Shown piece by piece: positions 4,886 to 10,157 of a stretch of DNA of 10,157 nt. Source of the stretch: JBLIKP01 sp047635375 (lineage in GTDB: Bacteria > Bacteroidota > Bacteroidia > Sphingobacteriales > Sphingobacteriaceae); the NCBI GenBank assembly GCA_047635375.1, contig JBLIKP010000085.1, positions 1 to 10,157 of the forward strand. The letters are read 5' to 3'. Position numbers and translations under genes: made by a program. The notes beneath the pieces are model-generated. The model saw nothing but the letters and a program-made list of their open reading frames with translations, was not told the origin of the DNA and made no database searches. Each line of letters opens with the position of its first letter. Position 1 is the first letter of the stretch.

Positions 4886-7084
4886 ATGGCAACGTTAAGA
4901 TTTAAAGCTGTAGAAGCTGCACAAAACCGCCCCGTAGTTCCAGTAAAACTAGAAGGCGACAAAATTTCCGACTATTACGGAAAAAACGTATTCGGAATGG
5001 AGTCAATGAAAGCCACGCTTTCAAAAGCTGCATTCAAAAAAGTATCTGAAGCAATCGACACAGGGAAACCTATCGACAGAGAAACGGCTTCAGAAGTTGC
5101 CTCAGGAATGAAAGGCTGGGCAATGTCAAGAGGTGTTACACACTACACACACTGGTTCCAGCCGCTAACAGGATCAACAGCCGAAAAGCATGATGCATTC
5201 TTCGAGCCTGATTTCAAAACTGGTGCTCCAGTTGAAAACTTCAGCGGTGAAGAATTAGCTCAACGTGAGCCTGACGCTTCCTCTTTCCCTAACGGTGGTA
5301 TCCGCTCGACTTTCGAAGCACGTGGATATACAGCTTGGGATCCTTCTTCTCCTGCTTTCATCATGGAAGTTGGTGACGGAAAAACGCTTTGTGTTCCTAC
5401 TATCTTTGTTTCATACACTGGTGAGGCTTTAGATTACAAAGCTCCTTTATTAAGAGCTAACCACATTCTTGAAAAAGCGGCATTAGATATCTGCCAATAT
5501 TTCGATAAAAACGTAACAAAAGTAAACACCACTTTAGGTGTTGAACAAGAATATTTCCTAGTCGACCGTGCGTTCTACAATGCTCGTCCTGACTTAATGT
5601 TCTCTGGACGTACTTTACTTGGGCACTCCCCAGCAAGAGGTCAGCAATTAGACGATCACTATTTCGGGTCTATTCCTGAGCGTGCTTATGCGTTCATGCT
5701 AGACTTCGAAAAAGAGTCTCTTAAATTAGGTATACCATTAAAAACGCGTCACAACGAAGTAGCACCAAGCCAATTCGAGTGTGCACCGGTTTTCGAAGAC
5801 ATAAACCTTTCTGTTGACCACAACCAATTGTTGATGGACATCATTGAGCGTGCTGCTGCTCGTCACAACTTTAAAGCATTAATGCACGAAAAGCCTTACG
5901 CTGGAGTTAACGGATCTGGAAAGCATAACAACTGGAGTATGAGTACCAACACTGGTATTAACCTTCTTTCTCCTGGAAAGACTCCAAAAAACAACCTACA
6001 ATTTTTAGCTTTCCTTGTAAACACAATCAAAGCGGTTCACGTTCACGCTGATATGCTTCGCGCAAGTGTTGCTTCAGTAGGAAACGACCACCGTTTAGGT
6101 GCTAACGAAGCTCCTCCAGCGATTATCTCTATCTTCCTTGGATCTCAGCTTGATGAAATCCTTGACGAAATCGAGGCAAAAGTTAAAAAAGGAAAAATCA
6201 CCGACGAACTTACTACAGGTATGCGTCTTGGAATCCCTAAGATTCCTGAAATCATGCCTGACAACACTGACCGTAACCGTACGTCTCCATTTGCTTTCAC
6301 AGGAAATAAATTTGAATTCCGTGCAGTAGGGTCAACAGCAAGTTGTGCTGAGCCAATGACGGTATTAAACACCATCGTTGCAGATCAGTTAATCAAGTTC
6401 AAAAAAGACGTTGATGCCTTAATCAAAGAAGGTACCAAGAAGGACGAAGCCATCTTAACCATCATCCGTCGCTTAATCGTTGAATCTAAAGCTATCCGCT
6501 TCGAGAAAAACAACTACAGCGAAGAGTGGGAAAAAGAAGCTGCAAAACGCGGACTTCCAAACGTAAAAATTAGTGCTGACGCATTCGATGCAATGCTTAC
6601 TAAGAAATCTAAAGAAGTATTCTCGGCAATGGGAGTTTTCACTGAGGTTGAATTAGAAGCTCGTGTTGAAATCCAACAAGAAGGCTTAGCGAAAAAGCTA
6701 CAAATCGAATCAAGAATCTTAGGTGACCTAGTAGGTAACCACGTTATCCCAGCAGCAGTTAAATATCAGTCTATGCTGATTGAAAACGTTCGCGGATTAA
6801 AAGAAATAGGTCTTGACAAGAGCACTTATGCAACTTACATCACTACAATCGAAGCTGTTTCAAATCACGTAACTGAATTACGTCGACTTGTTGCTGAAAT
6901 GATTGAAGAGCGTAAAATAGCAAACAAGCTAGAGCACGATGCTGAGAAATCATGCAAAACTTATAGCCACAAGGTTAAGCCTTACTTCGACAAAATCAGA
7001 GTTCATGCTGATAAGCTTGAGCTATTGGTTGACGACGAAATCTGGCCTCTACCAAAATACCGTGAAATGTTATTCCTACGCTAG
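4886..7084 (+). CDS. glnN: Glutamine synthetase type III (GSIII)
   Basis: The 732-residue enzyme joins glutamate and ammonia to glutamine at the cost of ATP in the cytoplasm, the entry step of ammonium assimilation. Its length matches Bacteroides fragilis GSIII (about 729) rather than GSI or GSII (about 350-470). A GSIII-specific N-terminal domain precedes the shared catalytic core. In the core are EQEYF (220-224, metal-binding glutamates), NEVAPSQFE (290-298), NGSGKHNNWS (342-351), RLGANEAPPA (403-412, glutamate-side loop) and EFRAVGS (477-483). A long helical GSIII C-terminal domain follows. The start at 4886 (MATLRFKA) is preferred to an in-frame GTG at 4844: it gives the usual family N-terminus, and the GTG overlaps the last base of the promoter box. 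No Shine-Dalgarno is present. The stop is doubled in frame (TAGTAG). No glnB, amt or glutamate synthase gene is adjacent, so the enzyme is probably transcribed alone; nitrogen control cannot be read from this DNA. Confidence 0.97.
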   Translation: MATLRFKAVEAAQNRPVVPVKLEGDKISDYYGKNVFGMESMKATLSKAAFKKVSEAIDTGKPIDRETASEVASGMKGWAMSRGVTHYTHWFQPLTGSTAEKHDAFFEPDFKTGAPVENFSGEELAQREPDASSFPNGGIRSTFEARGYTAWDPSSPAFIMEVGDGKTLCVPTIFVSYTGEALDYKAPLLRANHILEKAALDICQYFDKNVTKVNTTLGVEQEYFLVDRAFYNARPDLMFSGRTLLGHSPARGQQLDDHYFGSIPERAYAFMLDFEKESLKLGIPLKTRHNEVAPSQFECAPVFEDINLSVDHNQLLMDIIERAAARHNFKALMHEKPYAGVNGSGKHNNWSMSTNTGINLLSPGKTPKNNLQFLAFLVNTIKAVHVHADMLRASVASVGNDHRLGANEAPPAIISIFLGSQLDEILDEIEAKVKKGKITDELTTGMRLGIPKIPEIMPDNTDRNRTSPFAFTGNKFEFRAVGSTASCAEPMTVLNTIVADQLIKFKKDVDALIKEGTKKDEAILTIIRRLIVESKAIRFEKNNYSEEWEKEAAKRGLPNVKISADAFDAMLTKKSKEVFSAMGVFTEVELEARVEIQQEGLAKKLQIESRILGDLVGNHVIPAAVKYQSMLIENVRGLKEIGLDKSTYATYITTIEAVSNHVTELRRLVAEMIEERKIANKLEHDAEKSCKTYSHKVKPYFDKIRVHADKLELLVDDEIWPLPKYREMLFLR

Positions 7085-7105
7085 TAGATAATCATCACAA
7101 AGAAT

Positions 7106-7136
7106 AAAGTCCGTGCGAAATCACGGACTTTTTTTT
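7106..7136 (+). terminator. Rho-independent terminator after glnN
   Basis: A perfect 10-bp stem pairs 7106-7115 (AAAGTCCGTG) with 7122-7131 (CACGGACTTT) around a CGAAAT loop. The T run covers 7129-7136. It starts 22 nt after the glnN stop, and the next promoter begins only 10 nt beyond it. Confidence 0.95.
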
Positions 7137-7145
7137 GCTTAAAAC

Positions 7146-7175
7146 TTTGCAGAAAACATTACCTACTTATATTTG
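7146..7175 (+). promoter_or_regulatory. Bacteroidota-type promoter of the OmpA-family lipoprotein gene
   Basis: TTTG at 7146-7149 and TATATTTG at 7168-7175 match the -33 (TTTG/TTG) and -7 (TAnnTTTG) elements, with an 18-nt spacer. The predicted transcription start near 7180 leaves a leader of roughly 75 nt before the ATG at 7257. This is the best-formed promoter in the window. Confidence 0.7.
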
Positions 7176-7256
7176 CAGTGAAGCATTTTCGTTTTAGTCA
7201 CAAAACATTAACTTTAGTGATTATATAATCGAAAACCCAACCAAAGGTTATCCCAT

Positions 7257-9185
7257 ATGAAATTCAGGCAGCAACTACTTTCGTTTTTATCAATAGCAAT
7301 TATCGCCACAGCACTTTATGCCTGTGGCTCATCAAAAGGCGCACTAACAGCGGCGGAACGAGCTTATGGTGAGAAAAAGTACGCCACCGCCGCCGACCTA
7401 TACCGTCAGGCAACAAGCGGAACATCCCGTGAAGAACGTGGCTACCTTTACTTTATGGCAGGTGACTGTTACAGCAATTTCAACGACCATAAAAATGCCG
7501 TTAGCTGGTATTCTCGCGCTGTACGTTTTGGTTACGATAGCTTGGACGTTCAATATCAATTAGGGACAAACTTGGCTAAAATGGAGAAATTTGAAGAGGC
7601 CTTAATCGCCTTTGAAAGCCAACTTATTCAATATCCAGATGACGAAAAAACAAAGCTAGCCAAGAAAGAAGTTCAGCTAGCCCTAGAATTATTAGAGCAA
7701 CCTTCCCTTTTCGAGGTCTATGAAGAAACTCAGCTTAATACCCGTGAAAGTGAGTTTGCTCCAATGTATTTATTGGACGGACTAGTTTTCACCTCCACAC
7801 GTGAACCCGTAAAAGGAAAAAATCTTGACGAATGGACCGGGACCGGTTACTTAAATCTTTATTACACCATCAAAAACGACCGGGGCCGCTGGGAAAAAGC
7901 CGAGCTTTTGAACAAGAAGAAATTAAAAACAAACTTCAACGAAGGAACGTCAACTTTCGACAAGAATAACGAAATAATGTATTTCACCCAATGTAATGGC
8001 CCTAAAGGGAAAACACAGGAGTGTGCGATTTACATGGTAAAATTTAACGATGGAAACTGGGAGGAGCCTACCCTAGTAAATATCCCAACCGATAGTGCTA
8101 CAATTGGTCAGCCTAGTATTACGCCTGATAGCCGAAGATTATATTTTGCCGGTGATTTGGAAGGTGGCCTTGGCGGAAAAGATATTTGGTATTCAGAGAA
8201 AGTTAGCGACACCGCTTGGAGTAATCCAGTCAATATGGGACCAACAATCAATACCGATAAAGACGAATTATTCCCTTTCATCGCTTCTGATGGATGGTTA
8301 TATTTCTCAAGTAATGGCCATGAAGGAATGGGTGGTCTTGACTTATTCTATACTGAACCGCTTGAAAGCGGAGAATGGGATAAGCCTTTCAACCTAAAAT
8401 ACCCGATGAACAGCACTGGGGATGATTTCAGCTTAATATTGACGGAAGACAAAGCTGAAGGCTTTTTCTCCAGCAACCGTGTTGGCGGAAGAGGAAATGA
8501 CGATATCTACAACGCAGTTTCTATTCCCCTTGAATTTAACCTTTCAGGAAAAGTAAGACACGAAGAAACCAGCTTGATAATAGCTGACGCCATTTTAGTG
8601 ATGGAGAATTCCGCTGGAGAACGGCTAACAACAAAAACCAACGACGACGGAATATACACCTTCAGCCTTCAACCAAAAACTGACTACACTTTAAAAGTAA
8701 CTAAGGAGAAATTTTTTGGAGATAATGGTGAGGTAAACACCTTTGGTTTTAAAGACAATAAAGATTTCATCATCGACTTCAAATTAAAGCCAATCCCGAA
8801 AAAAGAAATTGTGCTTAATGGAATTCTTTACGACCTAGATAAAGCCACTCTACGCCCAGAAAGTAAGGAAGAGCTTAAAAAACTTATCTCTACGCTAACC
8901 GAGAACCCCGGCTTAACCATCGAAGTTTCTTCACATACCGATAGCCGTGGTAGCAACGACTATAACTTAGATTTAAGCCAGCGACGTGCACAAAGCGTGG
9001 TAGATTTCCTTGTTGAAAATGAAATCGTAACAGAAAGACTTGAAGCAAAAGGATATGGAGAAACACGTTTGTTAAACAAATGTGCCGATGGTGTTGAATG
9101 TACAGAAGACCAACATCAAATTAATCGTAGAACATCATTCACAGTATTATCAGAAGACTTCGGCGCAAAGCCAAAGAGGAGATAA
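7257..9185 (+). CDS. OmpA-family lipoprotein with TPR, PD40 propeller and CRD domains (PorE-like)
   Basis: This 642-residue envelope protein likely anchors an outer-membrane complex to peptidoglycan. A lipoprotein signal ends in LYAC with Cys23. TPR-like helices follow (about 31-150). A PD40/WD40-like propeller (about 160-420) shows repeats such as PDSRRLYFAGD, SDGWLYFSSN and GGLDLFY. A carboxypeptidase-regulatory-like beta-sandwich spans about 427-510, with NDDGIYTF at 462-469. An OmpA C-terminal domain (about 518-635) carries HTDSRG and LSQRRAQSV; Asp562 and Arg577 have the 15-residue spacing of the diaminopimelate-binding pair of Acinetobacter OmpA (271/286). The order TPR, propeller, CRD, OmpA is that of PorE, the type IX secretion lipoprotein of Porphyromonas gingivalis, which is of similar size. 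Paralogues with this layout are numerous, and many sit beside porP/sprF genes. No such partner is visible here, so PorE orthology is unproven and no symbol is given. Two Cys (C613 and C619) near the C-terminus are typical of this OmpA subgroup and may form a disulfide. Confidence 0.9.
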   Translation: MKFRQQLLSFLSIAIIATALYACGSSKGALTAAERAYGEKKYATAADLYRQATSGTSREERGYLYFMAGDCYSNFNDHKNAVSWYSRAVRFGYDSLDVQYQLGTNLAKMEKFEEALIAFESQLIQYPDDEKTKLAKKEVQLALELLEQPSLFEVYEETQLNTRESEFAPMYLLDGLVFTSTREPVKGKNLDEWTGTGYLNLYYTIKNDRGRWEKAELLNKKKLKTNFNEGTSTFDKNNEIMYFTQCNGPKGKTQECAIYMVKFNDGNWEEPTLVNIPTDSATIGQPSITPDSRRLYFAGDLEGGLGGKDIWYSEKVSDTAWSNPVNMGPTINTDKDELFPFIASDGWLYFSSNGHEGMGGLDLFYTEPLESGEWDKPFNLKYPMNSTGDDFSLILTEDKAEGFFSSNRVGGRGNDDIYNAVSIPLEFNLSGKVRHEETSLIIADAILVMENSAGERLTTKTNDDGIYTFSLQPKTDYTLKVTKEKFFGDNGEVNTFGFKDNKDFIIDFKLKPIPKKEIVLNGILYDLDKATLRPESKEELKKLISTLTENPGLTIEVSSHTDSRGSNDYNLDLSQRRAQSVVDFLVENEIVTERLEAKGYGETRLLNKCADGVECTEDQHQINRRTSFTVLSEDFGAKPKRR

Positions 9186-9200
9186 TTTAAAAAAATATTT

Positions 9201-9258
9201 AAGGCCCAATAAATTAAATAGATTAACCAACTTATTTAATTTATTGGGCCTTTCTTTT
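9201..9258 (+). terminator. Terminator with a perfect 20-bp stem
   Basis: Arms 9201-9220 and 9233-9252 are exact reverse complements, enclosing a 12-nt loop. The outer part of the stem is AAGGCCCAAT and the inner part is A/T only. The T-rich tail TTTCTTTT follows (9251-9258), and an A-rich stretch precedes the stem, so it could stop transcription from either side. It starts 15 nt after the lipoprotein stop codon. Confidence 0.9.
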
Positions 9259-9300
9259 ATTAATTCCCTATTCTTTTCTAACCCTCTTCCGAATAAATCT

Positions 9301-9308
9301 TATCTTTG
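9301..9308 (+). promoter_or_regulatory. Possible -7 box for a leaderless purM transcript
   Basis: TATCTTTG matches TAnnTTTG and ends 5 nt before the purM ATG at 9314. With the usual distance from this box to the start point, transcription would begin at or within a base or two of the ATG. No TTG or TTTG is visible at the -33 position. The match could be chance in A/T-rich DNA. Confidence 0.45.
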
Positions 9309-9313
9309 CCGCC

Positions 9314-10157
9314 ATGAGCAACAATCCCTCTCGTTACGGACAACGCGGTGTTTCAGCCGATAAAGAAGACGTGCATAGCGCGATAAAAAAAGTAGACAAA
9401 GGCTTATTTCCACAGGCATTCTGCAAGATCATCCCTGATATTTTAGGTGGTGATGAGGAATGGTGCAATATTATGCACGCCGATGGCGCAGGTACCAAAT
9501 CGGCCTTAGCCTATCTTTACTGGAAAGAAACTGGCGACATTAGCGTTTGGAAAGGGATTGCTCAAGATGCTATTGTGATGAACACCGACGACCTACTTTG
9601 TGTGGGTGCAACGGACAATATTCTTATTTCTTCCACCATTGGTAGAAACAAGAATGTTATTCCCGGTGAAGTTATTGCCGCAATTATTAGCGGAACTGAA
9701 GAAGTGCTTCAGGATCTTAGAGATCATGGCATTGGCATTCACTCTACAGGTGGTGAAACTGCTGATGTAGGCGATCTTGTGCGTACCATCATCGTAGACA
9801 GCACCGTAACTTGTCGCATGCCGCGTAAAGACGTAATCGACAATAAGAACATTGCCGCAGGGAACGTGATTGTTGGACTTAGCAGTTTTGGGCAAGCGAC
9901 TTACGAGAAAGAATACAATGGTGGAATGGGAAGTAACGGACTTACTTCAGCTCGTCACGATGTCTTCAACCACAAACTTGCTGAGAAGTACCCGGAAGGC
10001 TTTGATCCAGCTGTTCCAGAAGATCTAGTTTACTGCGGTTCATATAACCTAACTGATGCAGTTAAGAATTCCCCAATCAACGCAGGTAAACTGGTACTTT
10101 CGCCAACAAGAACTTATGCCCCTGTTGTAAAAGAAGTTTTAAACCGCTTCCGCGGAA
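9314..10157 (+). CDS. purM: Phosphoribosylformylglycinamidine cyclo-ligase (AIR synthetase), 3' end outside window
   Basis: The first 281 residues of PurM are present and the frame is open at the right edge. The enzyme uses ATP to close formylglycinamidine ribonucleotide into aminoimidazole ribonucleotide, the fifth step of purine synthesis, in the cytoplasm. Landmarks are HADGAGTK (55-62, equivalent to the usual G.GTK nucleotide-binding segment), MNTDDLLCVGA (89-99, equivalent to VNDIL..GA), STGGETADV (144-152, the GGETA signature), GLSSFGQ (188-194), GSNGLTSAR (206-214) and LSPTRTY (262-268). These are the diverged forms of the long PurM found in Bacteroidota (about 390 residues), so roughly 110 residues are probably missing. 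ATG 9314 is the only sensible start: MSNNPSRYGQRGV is typical, and the DNA before it is promoter-like. It follows a strong terminator and has no other pur gene on its left. Confidence 0.96.
   Translation, partial: MSNNPSRYGQRGVSADKEDVHSAIKKVDKGLFPQAFCKIIPDILGGDEEWCNIMHADGAGTKSALAYLYWKETGDISVWKGIAQDAIVMNTDDLLCVGATDNILISSTIGRNKNVIPGEVIAAIISGTEEVLQDLRDHGIGIHSTGGETADVGDLVRTIIVDSTVTCRMPRKDVIDNKNIAAGNVIVGLSSFGQATYEKEYNGGMGSNGLTSARHDVFNHKLAEKYPEGFDPAVPEDLVYCGSYNLTDAVKNSPINAGKLVLSPTRTYAPVVKEVLNRFRG

Noticed and set aside
9082..9363. 93-codon + frame bridging the end of the lipoprotein gene and the start of purM
   Set aside because: It overlaps two well-supported genes in another frame and reads through the terminator stem; its composition is not protein-like.
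9593..9895. 100-codon frame on the minus strand
   Set aside because: It lies antisense within purM, whose conserved motifs are intact in the + frame.

Overview
The window comes from a member of the Bacteroidota, most likely a flavobacterium-like aquatic lineage. Several signs agree. Genes start in A/T-rich leaders without Shine-Dalgarno sequences. Three intergenic regions carry the Bacteroidota -7 promoter box TAnnTTTG. The genes include a type III glutamine synthetase, a lipoprotein with TPR, beta-propeller, CRD and OmpA domains, and a long-form PurM. All genes lie on the + strand. The species cannot be named from this sequence.

Layout: (1) 1-104 holds the last 33 codons of an upstream gene, probably a VWA-domain protein, which overlaps by ATGA a ChlI/MoxR-like AAA+ ATPase (101-1570) closed by a hairpin terminator. 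(2) 1603-2156 is a gene-free stretch rich in repeats: a 21-bp inverted repeat pair, a diverged direct repeat and a 30/31-bp tandem repeat. (3) 2157-4316 encodes an oligopeptidase B-type S9 serine peptidase with a lipoprotein signal, closed by a GAAA-capped terminator. (4) 4374-4885 is a second gene-free stretch with two REP-like palindromes, a 94-nt G-free tract and the glnN promoter box. (5) 4886-7084 encodes GSIII (glnN), followed by a terminator. (6) 7257-9185 encodes the OmpA-family multidomain lipoprotein, with its own well-formed promoter, followed by a terminator with a perfect 20-bp stem. (7) 9314 to the window end encodes the first 281 residues of PurM, whose -7-like box sits only 5 nt before the ATG.

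Apart from the VWA/AAA+ pair at the left edge, which looks translationally coupled, each gene seems to be its own transcription unit: every junction after a complete gene carries a rho-independent terminator. The genes cover unrelated jobs (chaperone-type ATPase, envelope peptidase, ammonium assimilation, envelope/peptidoglycan anchoring, purine synthesis), so this is mainly a core chromosomal region. I see no mobile-element gene, CRISPR array, tRNA, rRNA or defence locus, and no convincing new multi-gene system. The points most worth a second look are the repeat-bounded segment at 1632-2060, the G-depleted leaders, the lipoprotein form of oligopeptidase B, the altered Walker motifs of the AAA+ protein and the possibly leaderless purM.
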